Position numbers and translations under genes: made by a program. A stretch of 64,000 nt of DNA, taken from contig NZ_BSOG01000008.1 of the NCBI RefSeq assembly GCF_030160395.1, positions 1-64,000 on the forward strand, written 5' to 3'. This DNA comes from Chitinimonas prasina (GTDB lineage: Bacteria > Pseudomonadota > Gammaproteobacteria > Burkholderiales > Chitinimonadaceae). Within the stretch, counting starts at the first letter, position 1. Each line of letters opens with the position of its first letter. This document shows, one piece after another, positions 15,835 to 24,921 of the stretch. The notes under the pieces were generated by a model. It was not told where the DNA came from. It searched no databases and saw only the letters and a program-made list of their open reading frames with translations.

Positions 15835-16587
15835 ATGAGCCAGGATCTCCCCATCGCCGGTTGGTACGGCAAGATGCCTTCGTTGTCGGACTTCGCATCG
15901 CGCCGGCTGGACAGTACTTTTATCGACGCCTGGGATAGCTGGCTGCGGACTTCGCTGCTGGCCAGCCGCGAAAAACTGGGCCAAGCCTGGCTGGAGCGTT
16001 ATCTCAATGCCAGGGTCTGGCGCTTTCTGCTGGCCCCAGGCGTGTGCGGCCAGCCTGCCTATGCCGGGGTGATGATGCCCAGCGTGGACGGCGTGGGCCG
16101 CTACTACCCACTGACTGTCTGCGCGCCGCTGTCTTCAGCTTGGGCCGCCCGCTTGGCGCGGGCCGAAGGTCAGTGCTGGTTCGACCAGATAGAGACCATT
16201 GCGCTGGCGGCCCTGTCGCGCAACCTGAGCCCCGAGCAGCTGGATGAGGCGCTGGCGCGCGTACCCATGCCGCGCGCCCAGAACGAGGATGCGCAGCTGG
16301 ACAACGCCGTACTGCAGCTGGCTGATGCCTGGCGCCTGCAGGGCGGCCAGGCCAGCCAGAGCCTGCTTAGCGGCGGCCGCTCGCTCAATGATGTATTTGG
16401 CAGCCTGGGCCGGCAGACGGTGACCCGTCTGTGCGAGGGCAAGTCCTTGTGGTGGGTGGGCAGCCGTGAGCAGGACGCCTTGCGCCTGGTGCGTTTTGAC
16501 AATATGCCGCCACCCTATGCCTATGCCCAGTTCCTGGCAGGTGCGGCAGCAGAGGCAACGGCCGGTGTACGCAGTGAAGCGCGTTGA
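15835..16587 (+). CDS. tagF: TagF T6SS accessory/regulatory protein
   Basis: A 250-residue protein whose N-terminal 130 residues are the TagF/ImpM domain: IAGWYGKMPSLSDFASRRL, LLAPGVCGQPAYAGVMMPSVDG and VGRYYPLTV. TagF is a post-translational repressor of T6SS in Pseudomonas, where it interferes with FHA-protein function; elsewhere it is fused to a phosphatase. Here it stands alone and no PppA domain is attached. Ribosome site GAGG lies 5 bases before the ATG, and tssM ends 7 bp upstream. Its presence with an FHA gene but no kinase gene in the window suggests TagF/FHA control without threonine phosphorylation, or kinase genes elsewhere. Confidence 0.92.
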   Translation: MSQDLPIAGWYGKMPSLSDFASRRLDSTFIDAWDSWLRTSLLASREKLGQAWLERYLNARVWRFLLAPGVCGQPAYAGVMMPSVDGVGRYYPLTVCAPLSSAWAARLARAEGQCWFDQIETIALAALSRNLSPEQLDEALARVPMPRAQNEDAQLDNAVLQLADAWRLQGGQASQSLLSGGRSLNDVFGSLGRQTVTRLCEGKSLWWVGSREQDALRLVRFDNMPPPYAYAQFLAGAAAEATAGVRSEAR

Positions 16588-16689
16588 GCCTGGCGCAGCC
16601 TTGCGCCTTGAGCGCGGGCTTTGCGCGGGCCATGGCATGCCGTCGGTGTACTGGCCTGGCTTTGCCGTATCTGCCTGCCTGGGGGCCTG

Positions 16690-17196
16690 ATGGAGCAGAC
16701 TGCCAAGGCGCCGCTGGGCCATAGACTCTATCCCTCACTGCTGGACAGGCTGACCGACAACGCGCCAGACGTGAAGGAGGAGCCGCCTGAACACCGGGTG
16801 CTGCGCGCCGCCCAGTTAAGGGCTGGCGTGCTGCGTGATCTGGTGTGGCTGCTCAATACCGTGCGGCCCGATGACGAGGCCTTGGCGGCGGTGGCACAGG
16901 TGCGGCAGTCAGTGCTGAATTACGGCCTGCCGGCGCTGTCCGGCCAATCCCTGGCCAATCTGCAGGCACGCGATATGGAACGTGCCATCCACGATGCCAT
17001 TGTCTGCTTTGAGCCACGCATCGATGCGGCCACCCTCAGCGTTACCCTGTTGCGCAGTGCCGACATGACGCACCACCAGCATGTGGGCTTTGAAATCCGT
17101 GGCCAATTATGGTCACACCCTTACCCGGTCGAACTGCTGCTCAAAACCCAGCTAGATGTTGAGTGTGGCGAGTTCAGGCTGGATGACGAGCGCTAG
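16690..17196 (+). CDS. tssE: TssE baseplate protein (gp25-like)
   Basis: A 168-residue TssE. It opens with LGHRLYPSLLDRLTDNAP, contains the LRAGVLRDLVWLLNT helix, LNYGLPALSGQSL and the ending GQLWSHPYPVELLLKTQLDVECGEF, all characteristic of the gp25-like family. The conserved EPR-like motif appears as FEPRIDAATLSV. TssE is part of the baseplate and helps trigger sheath contraction. The ATG at 16690 removes a 23-residue in-frame leader that overlaps the gap after tagF and looks unlike the family. The gap from tagF is 102 bp; tssF starts 8 bp downstream. Confidence 0.94.
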   Translation: MEQTAKAPLGHRLYPSLLDRLTDNAPDVKEEPPEHRVLRAAQLRAGVLRDLVWLLNTVRPDDEALAAVAQVRQSVLNYGLPALSGQSLANLQARDMERAIHDAIVCFEPRIDAATLSVTLLRSADMTHHQHVGFEIRGQLWSHPYPVELLLKTQLDVECGEFRLDDER

Positions 17197-17204
17197 ACGC
17201 AGCC

Positions 17205-19076
17205 ATGATAGATCCCCGTTTTCTTGAACTGTACAACCAGGAACTGCGCCATGTGCGCGAGATGGGGGGCGAGTTTGCCCAGGCTTTTCCCAAGATAGCC
17301 GGCCGCCTGGGCATGGGCGGGGTGGCGGTGGAAGACCCCTATGTGGAGCGCCTGCTGGAAGGCTTTGCCTTCCTGGCCGCACGCGTGCAGCTCAAGCAGG
17401 AAGCCGCCTACCCGGCCTTCACCAGCCATCTGCTGGATATGGTGTACCCGCATTACGGCATGCCGGTACCGGCCATGGCCATCGCCCGCTTCCGCCCCTC
17501 ATCCACCACCGGCAGCATGACCCAGGGCTACGAAGTGCCACGGGGCGCACGCCTGCGCGGCCGTATGCCGGCTGGCGAGCAGACTGCCTGTGAATTCAGT
17601 ACGGCGCAGGCGATCAAGCTATGGCCGATCGATATCGTCTCGGCCCGCTACCAGACCCATGTGGCAGACCTGCCCATCGCCAGCCGTCTGCCGACCGGCC
17701 TGCCCAAGGGCTTGTTGCGTATCAAGCTCAAGGCCCGCAATGGCCTGGGCTTTGACAAACTCAATATCGACGACCTGCCCATCTATCTGTCGGCGGCTGA
17801 CGATGTGGCCAGCCGTCTGGCCGAATTGATACTGGGCGCCGCCCAGGCCGTGGCGATCTACGATCCGGCCCGCCCCGCAGGCGGTACCGTGCTGCCGACC
17901 AGCGTGATTGCGCCGGTGGGCTTCGAGCCGGACGAGGCTTTGCTGCCCTACCAGAACCGCTCATTCGACGGCTACCGCCTGCTGCATGAGTACTTTGCCT
18001 TCCCCCAGCGCTATCTGTTCTTCCGCCTCAAGGGCTTGGAGCAGGCCATCCGTACTGTCAAGGGCGATACGCTGGAGATCGTCATCCCGCTGAGCCGGGG
18101 CGATGATGCCCTGGCGTCACTGGTGGATGAGCAGTGCTTTGCCCTGTTCTGCACACCCGTCATCAATCTGTTTACCAAGCGCTTGGACCGGGTGCATGTG
18201 GATCCGCTGCAGAGCGAATACCACGCCGTGGTGGATCGCCGGCGGCCGCAGGATTTCGAGATCATGCGGGTGGAAGCGCTGGAGGGTTATGGCCCCGATC
18301 AGCAGGAAGAGACACGCTTTCTCCCGTTCTACGCCACCTATGACCAGCATAGGCCCCATGCCCGTGCCTTCTTTACCAGCCGGCGCGAGCCTCGGCTGTT
18401 GTCGCTGGAACAGCGGCGTACCGGTGGACGCGCGTCCTACCTGGGTAGCGAATTGTTTGTCCGGCTGGTTGATGGCGATCGTGCGCCGTTCTCGGAGCGC
18501 ATCGTGCAGTTGGGCGGCGAGGTGCTGGCCAGCAATCGCGACCTGCCCTTGCTGATGCCTATCGGGGGCGACAGCGACTTTACCCTGCTCGACTCGGCGC
18601 CGGTCGATGCCATACAGTGCCTGCGCGGCCCCAGCCGCCCCATCCCGGCCGTGGTGGGCGGCGAGGTGGCCTGGCGCCTGGTCAACCACCTGTCGCTCAA
18701 CCACCTGGTCATGACGGACCTGGATGGCGAAGCTGCCGCCCGCGCCTTGCGCGACATGCTGCTGCTGTACGCCGAGCGCGGCGATGTGGCGCATCATCGG
18801 CATGTGGAGAGCGTAGAGCGCATGTCGGCGGCAGCGGTAACCCGTCGCCTGCCCGGGCCTGGGCCGCTGGTGTTTGGCCGTGGCGTGGAGATCAAGCTGA
18901 CCATCAACGAGACGGTCTTCGGTGGCGCCAGCCCCTTTGTGCTGGGCATGGTGCTGGAACGCTTCCTGGCCCGCCAGGCCACGCTCAACAGCTTTACCGA
19001 GATGGTGCTGGTGTCGACCAGCCGGGGTGAGCTCAAGCGCTGGCCTGCTCGCGCAGGGGTGAAGGCCTTGCTATGA
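17205..19076 (+). CDS. tssF: TssF baseplate protein
   Basis: A 623-residue TssF (ImpG/VasA). The N-terminus (DPRFLELYNQELRHVREMGGEFA) and YVERLLEGFAFLAARVQLK are standard, as are VYPHYGMPVPAMAIARF-like residues and the C-terminal LTINETVFGGASPFVLG followed by FTEMVLVSTSRGE. TssF forms the wedge with TssG and TssK in the baseplate. Its last codons overlap tssG by 4 bp (ATGA), typical for this pair. Confidence 0.96.
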   Translation: MIDPRFLELYNQELRHVREMGGEFAQAFPKIAGRLGMGGVAVEDPYVERLLEGFAFLAARVQLKQEAAYPAFTSHLLDMVYPHYGMPVPAMAIARFRPSSTTGSMTQGYEVPRGARLRGRMPAGEQTACEFSTAQAIKLWPIDIVSARYQTHVADLPIASRLPTGLPKGLLRIKLKARNGLGFDKLNIDDLPIYLSAADDVASRLAELILGAAQAVAIYDPARPAGGTVLPTSVIAPVGFEPDEALLPYQNRSFDGYRLLHEYFAFPQRYLFFRLKGLEQAIRTVKGDTLEIVIPLSRGDDALASLVDEQCFALFCTPVINLFTKRLDRVHVDPLQSEYHAVVDRRRPQDFEIMRVEALEGYGPDQQEETRFLPFYATYDQHRPHARAFFTSRREPRLLSLEQRRTGGRASYLGSELFVRLVDGDRAPFSERIVQLGGEVLASNRDLPLLMPIGGDSDFTLLDSAPVDAIQCLRGPSRPIPAVVGGEVAWRLVNHLSLNHLVMTDLDGEAAARALRDMLLLYAERGDVAHHRHVESVERMSAAAVTRRLPGPGPLVFGRGVEIKLTINETVFGGASPFVLGMVLERFLARQATLNSFTEMVLVSTSRGELKRWPARAGVKALL

Positions 19077-20047
19077 GTTATTGGCGCAAGGTGGCGGAAC
19101 GCCCCCAGGGCGTGCGCCTGTTCGAATTGCTGCGCAAGATAGACGCAGAACAGGTACAGCGGCCTCGGCAGGGCACCTCCACGCGGCCGCAGGAGGATGG
19201 CGTACGCCTGGGGCAGGCGCCCTCACTGGGGTTTGCCCCTGTCGAGCTGGACAGTGTGGATGCCGACGGCGCGGTGCCACAGGTCAAGGTGCGCTCGCTG
19301 GGCCTGTTCGGCCCCAACGGTGCCTTGCCCCTGCATATGACCGAATACGTCTGGGACCGGCTGCATAACCACCGTGATCCGACCTGGGCCAATTTCGCCG
19401 ATATCTTCCATCACCGCATGCTGGGGCTGTTCTACCGGGCCTGGGCCGAGGCAGAGCCTGCGGTGGCATACGACAGGCCGGCGCAGGACAGCTATGCCGA
19501 TTACCTGGGGGCGCTGTGTGGCTACGGTGCAGATAGCCTGCGCCAGCGTGATTCGGTGGCTGACGAGGCCAAGCTGCATTTTGCCGGCTTGCTGTCGCGC
19601 AGCAATCGGGATGCCGACAGCCTGTCGCGCATCCTGGCTGATTATTTTCAGGTACCTGTCAACATCCTGCCCTTCACCCGGCACTGGCTGACGCTGCCGG
19701 TCTCGCAGCGCAGCCAACTGGGCAGGGCAGGGGGGCTGGGCCAAGGTGTGGTGCTGGGAAGCCGGGTGCCAGATAGGCAATCCTGCTTCACCATCACCCT
19801 GGGACCCATGCCCTATGCAGAGTATGTCCGCTTCCTGCCCGGTAGCGCGGCGCTCAAACGCCTGCATGACTGGATTGCCAACTACGTTGGCCTGAGCCTG
19901 CAATGGCAACTGCGGCTGCTGGTGGACCCGGCCACCGTCCCGGCGCCTAGTTTGACCGGCAAGGTGCAACTGGGGCGCGATGTCTGGCTGGGCCGGCCCT
20001 TGGCCGACCAGCCGGCAGAAGGATGGCGTCAGCCATGCACAGCCTGA
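19073..20047 (+). CDS. tssG: TssG baseplate protein
   Basis: A 324-residue TssG (ImpH/VasB). It begins SYWRKVAERPQGVRLFELLRKID, with RLGQAPSLGFAPVELDSV and the core GLFGPNGALPLHMTEYVWDR, which is diagnostic. The middle MLGLFYRAWAEAEPAVAYDRP and the end LGRDVWLGRPLADQPA also fit. It starts in the tssF stop (ATGA) and is the last gene of the rightward operon; the FHA gene converges on it from the other side with only 14 bp between the stops. Confidence 0.95.
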   Translation: MSYWRKVAERPQGVRLFELLRKIDAEQVQRPRQGTSTRPQEDGVRLGQAPSLGFAPVELDSVDADGAVPQVKVRSLGLFGPNGALPLHMTEYVWDRLHNHRDPTWANFADIFHHRMLGLFYRAWAEAEPAVAYDRPAQDSYADYLGALCGYGADSLRQRDSVADEAKLHFAGLLSRSNRDADSLSRILADYFQVPVNILPFTRHWLTLPVSQRSQLGRAGGLGQGVVLGSRVPDRQSCFTITLGPMPYAEYVRFLPGSAALKRLHDWIANYVGLSLQWQLRLLVDPATVPAPSLTGKVQLGRDVWLGRPLADQPAEGWRQPCTA

Positions 20048-20061
20048 CGCCTATCCTTGCA

Positions 20062-21318
20062 TCAGGGCTTGTCCAACCCGAACAGCGCATCCAGGGAGTC
20101 AGCGGCGGGCGCAGCGGCGGGCGCCGCTGGTGGGGTAGCGGGCACAACCGGCGGGCTGGCCTCCACCGTCTTTTCCAGTTCTGCCAAGCTGGCGGCTGGC
20201 TCGATGGGCAAGGCATCCGGCACGATGGGCGCGGGCAAGGAGATGGTGTCGTCCATGGGTATGGTCGGGCTGGCCGCACTGCCATGCAGTCGCACGCTGC
20301 TATGTATGCCGGGCGTATGGTCTGCCTGGGTCACACTGGGCGCGGCGGGGGTGCCCAGGTCGAGGAAGGCATCGCTGGGCTGATTGTAGCGATCAAAGAT
20401 ACCGCCCGGCGCCAATGGATCGGCGCTGCTGCCGGCTTGCAGGCCGAACAGCAGATCCAGACTGTCAGCTGTACTGGCCACCGGGGTGAGCGAAGAGGCC
20501 GGCGTACCCACGCCAAGCATGCTGCCCAGGCTGCCGCCCCGGTCATTCAGCGCAGCCGTATTGGGTGCGATTACCGGCGTGGTGTTGGTGTTCAGCCCAT
20601 CCAGGCCGGTGTAGCTGTGGCTGGGTGGCGGGGCGGGCTGGTTGATGCGCTGGCTGGGCGGGGTCAGGTCGCCGAAATCGAATGGATCGATGCTGCTGGG
20701 CTTGCTGGCCGGTGCTGCAGCGGTCGGCGCGACGTAAGCCGGCACGGGCGCTGGGCTGGCGACGGGCTTGCTGGCATGCAGATCGCCAAAATCGAACGGA
20801 TCGACGCTACTGCCCGAGGTGGCTGCTGGGCTGGTAGGCGGGGTGGACTGTACGGCTGCTGGTTCGACCATGGGCTTGTTCACAGCCGGAGCAGCGGGCT
20901 GCAGCGTGCCGAAATCGAACGGATCCACGGTGGTGCTGGCAGTGCTGGCCACCACGATGGGCGCCACGGCGGCGGCAACGGGCGCCATGGCGACCGCCGG
21001 CACGGTGGCTGCCGCGGGGCGGCTGGCATGCAGGTCAACCGCCAGCTCCATGCCGCTGATGCGCACGCTGTCGCCATGGCTCAGGTTGGCTCGGCTGCCG
21101 TAGCCCAAGGGTTTGCCGTTGTGAAATACCGGCAGCAGATCGCCCAGGTCTTTCAGCACCCAGTTGTCCTGCAGTTTCTCGATGGCCAGATGCACCTGGG
21201 AGATATTGCTATCGCCACTCAGTACCAGGTGGTTGGCCGGGGCACGGCCGACAGTGCCGCCATCTTCGTCGAAGTAGGCATCGGCACCGGGCGGGGTCAG
21301 CAAGGTCAGTTTCAGCAT
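20062..21318 (-). CDS. tagH: FHA-domain T6SS protein (TagH-like) with repeated linker motif
   Basis: A 418-residue protein. Residues 1-100 form an FHA domain: TVGRAPANHLVLSGD, then ISQVHLAIEKL (with SxxH intact) and LPVFHNGKPLGYGSRANLSHGD. The rest is a Pro/Ala/Ser/Thr-rich, probably disordered tail that carries three copies of (S)xDPFDFGxL at about residues 131, 172 and 210 and two shorter S-L-D-x-L-F-G-L copies near residue 300 and at the extreme C-terminus. FHA proteins in T6SS clusters normally answer to PpkA/PppA phosphorylation; neither gene is present here. Divergent from clpV. ATG at 21318 is preferred; a GTG lies 18 bp upstream. Confidence 0.85.
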   Translation of the reverse strand: MLKLTLLTPPGADAYFDEDGGTVGRAPANHLVLSGDSNISQVHLAIEKLQDNWVLKDLGDLLPVFHNGKPLGYGSRANLSHGDSVRISGMELAVDLHASRPAAATVPAVAMAPVAAAVAPIVVASTASTTVDPFDFGTLQPAAPAVNKPMVEPAAVQSTPPTSPAATSGSSVDPFDFGDLHASKPVASPAPVPAYVAPTAAAPASKPSSIDPFDFGDLTPPSQRINQPAPPPSHSYTGLDGLNTNTTPVIAPNTAALNDRGGSLGSMLGVGTPASSLTPVASTADSLDLLFGLQAGSSADPLAPGGIFDRYNQPSDAFLDLGTPAAPSVTQADHTPGIHSSVRLHGSAASPTIPMDDTISLPAPIVPDALPIEPAASLAELEKTVEASPPVVPATPPAAPAAAPAADSLDALFGLDKP

Positions 21319-21475
21319 GGCGTTACGTCTAGTCACGGTAGTCGAAGGATTACGCTGCCTATTCTACGCTTTCCATTTGTCATTTCCCGCAGCCGTTCGC
21401 AATTGGTCACACAGTTTGTGCCTGGCGCTACGTCTGCTTCATATTCATTCTTACATTAATCACGGCAGGTAGATC

Positions 21476-24142
21476 ATGTCCGAAATCAGTCGCGCCGCCC
21501 TCTTCGGCAAACTCGATTCCACTTTATACAAGGCCCTGGAAGGCGCCACTGTCCTGGCCAAGCTGCGCGGCCATGGCGAAGTTGGCCTGCTGCACTGGCT
21601 GAACCAGCTGCTGCTGGCGCAGGATGGCGACCTGCATCATATCGCCCGCCATTTCGGGCTCGATGCCTCGCGCCTGGCGGCAGATCTGACCGCTGCGCTC
21701 GATCGTCTGCCCTGCCCTGGCACGGCGGTGGATCTGTCCAGCGATCTGGAACTGGTGACCGAACGCGCCTGGGTCTATGCCACCCTCAAGTACCGCGAGA
21801 GCCGTGTCCGTGGCGGTACCCTGCTGCTGGCGGTGTTGCGTACGCCCGCCTTGCGTGACCGTTTGTTCAACCTGTGCGGTGAGTTCCGTCGCATTGGTGA
21901 CGACAAGCTGGCCGATGCCCTGCCGCAGATCGTGAAGAGCTCCCCCGAGCATGCTGAGCAGAGCGCCGATGGCATCTCGGTGGCTGCGCCGGGCGAAGCC
22001 AGCGGTGCCATTGCGCCGGCAGCCATGGGTAAGCAGGAGGCATTGCGCCGGTTCGCCGTCGATATGACCGAGCGCGCCCGCAATGGCGAGCTGGACCCCG
22101 TACATGGGCGCGACGCCGAAATCCGCCAGATGGTCGATATCCTGATGCGCCGCCGCCAGAACAACCCGCTGCTGACCGGCGAGGCCGGGGTGGGCAAGAC
22201 CGCCGTGGTGGAAGGCCTGGCCCTGCGTATCGCCCAGGGTGATGTGCCACCGTCCTTGCAGGATGTGAGCCTGCTGTCGCTGGATATCGGCATGATGCAG
22301 GCCGGCGCCAGCATGAAGGGCGAGTTCGAGAATCGCCTCAAGCAGGTGATAGAGGAAGTCCGCAGCTCGCCCCGCCCCATCATCCTGTTCATCGATGAAG
22401 CCCACACTCTGATCGGTGCCGGTGGCGCTGCCGGTACCGGCGACGCCGCCAATCTGCTCAAGCCCGCACTGGCTCGGGGCGAGCTGCGTACGGTTGCCGC
22501 CACCACCTGGAGCGAGTACAAGCGCCATATCGAGAAAGACCCGGCCCTGACACGCCGCTTCCAGGTAGTGCAGGTCAACGAGCCCGACGAAGACGCGGCC
22601 TTGGTGATGATGCGTGGCGTGGTCGGCCAACTGGAATCGCACCACCAGGTGCAGGTGCTGGACGAGGCCGTCGAGGCCGCCGTGCGGCTGTCGCACCGCT
22701 ATATTCCCGCTCGCCAGCTGCCGGACAAATCGGTCAGCCTGCTCGACACTGCCTGCGCCCGCGTTGCCGTCAGCCAGCATGCCACCCCGGCTGCGGTGGA
22801 AGACTGCCTGCGCCAGCGCCAGGCGCTGGAAACCGAGCAGGCCATACTGCAGCGCGAGTCGGCCATCGGGCTGGATCGCGAGGGCCGCCTGGCCACACTG
22901 GCCGAGCAATTGCGTGTGCTGGAAGACGAGCACGCCGTACTGACTGCACGCTGGGAAGTGGAGCGTGGCCTGGCACAGCAGGTGCTGGCCTTGCGTGAGG
23001 CACTGCGCCAGGGTGAGGCGCTGGATGAATCCAGCCGCAAGGACAAACTGGCCGAGCTGGCCAAGCTGCAGGATGAGCTGGCTGAATTGCAGGGCGAAGC
23101 CCCCCTGATACTGCCCTGCGTGGATGAGCAGGCTGTGGCGGCCGTGGTGGCCGACTGGACCGGTATTCCGGTAGGCCGCATGGTACGCGACGAAGTCGAC
23201 GCCGTGCTGCGGCTGGCACAGACGCTGGAGCGCCGCGTGGTGGGCCAGACCCATGCGTTGGAAACCATTGCACGCCGTATCCAGGTATCGCGCGCACGGT
23301 TGGATGATCCCTCCAAGCCCATAGGCGTATTCATGCTGGTCGGCCCGTCTGGCGTCGGCAAGACCGAGACCGCCCTGGCGCTGGCCGAAACCCTGTACGG
23401 TGGCGAGCAGAACCTGATTTCCATCAATATGAGCGAATTCCAGGAAGCCCATACGGTTTCCACGCTCAAGGGCGCCCCTCCCGGCTACGTGGGCTATGGC
23501 GAAGGTGGTGTACTGACCGAAGCCGTGCGCCGTCGTCCCTACAGCGTGGTGCTGCTGGACGAGATCGAGAAGGCCCACCCCGATGTGCACGAGATCTTCT
23601 TTCAGGTATTCGACAAGGGCTGGATGGAAGATGGCGAAGGGCGCTATATCGATTTCCGCAATACGGTGATCCTGCTGACCTCCAATGTGGGCAGTGATCT
23701 GAGCATGCAGCTGTGCCAGGACCCGGAGCTGATGCCGGATGCCGAGGCACTGTCGCAGGCATTGCGCCCGGCGCTGCTGCAAACCTTCCCGGCTGCGCTG
23801 GTGGGCCGCATGTCGGTGGTGCCCTACTACCCGCTGTCCGATCGCGTCATCCTGGATCTGATCGGCATGCGGCTGGACCGCATTGCCCGTCGCCTGCTGG
23901 ACAACCATGGCATACGCCTCGACTACGACGAGACGGTGGTGCAGCAGGTTGCCGACCGCTGCCGCGAAGTGGAGTCGGGTGGCCGCATGATCGACGCCAT
24001 CCTGGCCCGCTCGGTGCTGCCACGCATCAGCCAGGAGATACTGCAGCAACTGGGCAAGCTGCCAGCGCTGCAGGCTGTGCAATTGGGCGTGGACAATGGC
24101 GACTTTACCTTTGGCCTGCAGCATGAAGCTGTAGCGGAATAA
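21476..24142 (+). CDS. clpV: ClpV (TssH) sheath-disassembly AAA+ ATPase
   Basis: An 888-residue Clp-family ATPase. The N-terminal repeat domain is followed by a first AAA module with Walker A GEAGVGKT near residue 235, IILFIDEAHTLIGAGG as Walker B, and a second AAA module with GPSGVGKT near residue 623 and VVLLDEIEKAHPDV. The middle helical region is short compared with ClpB, as expected for ClpV, and the segment LKGAPPGYVGYGEGG is the pore/sensor loop. ClpV pulls contracted TssB-TssC sheaths apart for reuse. It starts 158 bp from the divergent FHA gene with a GGCAGG ribosome site. Confidence 0.97.
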   Translation: MSEISRAALFGKLDSTLYKALEGATVLAKLRGHGEVGLLHWLNQLLLAQDGDLHHIARHFGLDASRLAADLTAALDRLPCPGTAVDLSSDLELVTERAWVYATLKYRESRVRGGTLLLAVLRTPALRDRLFNLCGEFRRIGDDKLADALPQIVKSSPEHAEQSADGISVAAPGEASGAIAPAAMGKQEALRRFAVDMTERARNGELDPVHGRDAEIRQMVDILMRRRQNNPLLTGEAGVGKTAVVEGLALRIAQGDVPPSLQDVSLLSLDIGMMQAGASMKGEFENRLKQVIEEVRSSPRPIILFIDEAHTLIGAGGAAGTGDAANLLKPALARGELRTVAATTWSEYKRHIEKDPALTRRFQVVQVNEPDEDAALVMMRGVVGQLESHHQVQVLDEAVEAAVRLSHRYIPARQLPDKSVSLLDTACARVAVSQHATPAAVEDCLRQRQALETEQAILQRESAIGLDREGRLATLAEQLRVLEDEHAVLTARWEVERGLAQQVLALREALRQGEALDESSRKDKLAELAKLQDELAELQGEAPLILPCVDEQAVAAVVADWTGIPVGRMVRDEVDAVLRLAQTLERRVVGQTHALETIARRIQVSRARLDDPSKPIGVFMLVGPSGVGKTETALALAETLYGGEQNLISINMSEFQEAHTVSTLKGAPPGYVGYGEGGVLTEAVRRRPYSVVLLDEIEKAHPDVHEIFFQVFDKGWMEDGEGRYIDFRNTVILLTSNVGSDLSMQLCQDPELMPDAEALSQALRPALLQTFPAALVGRMSVVPYYPLSDRVILDLIGMRLDRIARRLLDNHGIRLDYDETVVQQVADRCREVESGGRMIDAILARSVLPRISQEILQQLGKLPALQAVQLGVDNGDFTFGLQHEAVAE

Positions 24143-24345
24143 GCCTGCCGGCCGGTGTGGCGCGCACCAAGCGCCCGCTTCTGGCGACAGTACGGTGTTG
24201 CAGGGCGCCAAGCAGCAACATCGATGCAACAGGGTATTGCCGGGCAGCGGGAGCTGCCTTGCCATACCCTGTTTTTCTTTGGCAAGTATTTGAAAATCCG
24301 GGTTTTCTTTCCTTTTTAGGGAAAACTTGGTACAACCCCGGCCTC

Positions 24346-24843
24346 ATGATCCAACTCAAATACCTTTCTGCCTATTCACCGGGCCTGCAGGCACAGGTGC
24401 AGCAACTGATAGCCGAAGATCGGCTAGGTGCGCACCTGCAGACCAAGTACCCGGTGAGCAATACCGTACAGACCGACAAGGCGCTGTACCGCTATGTCTG
24501 TGAGCTGAAGCAGGAACACCTGCGAAATGCGCCGGCTATCGACAAGGTGGCGTTCGACAGCAAGCTCGATGTGGTGCATCACGCCCTGGGCTTGCATACG
24601 GCCATTTCGCGGGTGCAAGGTGGCAAGCTCAAGGCCAAGAAGGAAATCAGGGTGGCCAGTCTGTTCAAGACGGCGCCGGCCGAGTTTCTGCACATGATCG
24701 TCGTGCATGAGCTGGCCCATCTGAAGGAGCACGACCATAACAAGGGCTTCTACCAGCTGTGCGAGCACATGCTGCCCAACTACCACCAGCTGGAATTCGA
24801 TCTGCGGCTTTACCTGACTTGGCGCGAGGGCGCGGCAAGGTGA
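24346..24843 (+). CDS. YgjP-like metal-dependent hydrolase (DUF45/SprT-like)
   Basis: A 165-residue protein with the zinc-peptidase helix VVHELAHLKEHDHNKGFY near residues 120-137 (HExxH plus a downstream His), followed by the family ending LCEHMLPNYHQLEFDLRLYL. This matches the YgjP/DUF45 metallohydrolases, whose substrates are little known. Start is the ATG at 24346; the upstream in-frame stretch has no ribosome site and poor composition. It stands alone, 203 bp after clpV, and is followed by a strong terminator, so it is probably not part of the secretion system. Confidence 0.8.
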   Translation: MIQLKYLSAYSPGLQAQVQQLIAEDRLGAHLQTKYPVSNTVQTDKALYRYVCELKQEHLRNAPAIDKVAFDSKLDVVHHALGLHTAISRVQGGKLKAKKEIRVASLFKTAPAEFLHMIVVHELAHLKEHDHNKGFYQLCEHMLPNYHQLEFDLRLYLTWREGAAR

Positions 24844-24856
24844 TGTGAGCACCCAG

Positions 24857-24890
24857 AAAAAACCCCTGCCTATGCTGGCAGGGGTTTTTT
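24857..24890. terminator. Bidirectional intrinsic terminator after ygjP-like gene and terC
   Basis: A run of A, an ACCCCTGCC arm, short loop, GGCAGGGGT arm and six T. The symmetry (A-run on one side, T-run on the other) lets it end transcription from both converging genes. Confidence 0.9.
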
Positions 24891-24921
24891 CTTGCATGCG
24901 CAGGGCGATGCTTAGCGGCAT

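Noticed and set aside
20023-21459. 478-codon plus-strand frame opposite the FHA gene
   Set aside because: Gly-rich shadow of the FHA gene's Pro/Ala-rich tail; no domain.
21524-24265. 913-codon open frame on the minus strand opposite clpV
   Set aside because: It is the mirror of a GC-rich coding gene: its translation has no domain or motif, is rich in His/Gln/Arg/Ala, and clpV on the plus strand has two intact AAA modules.
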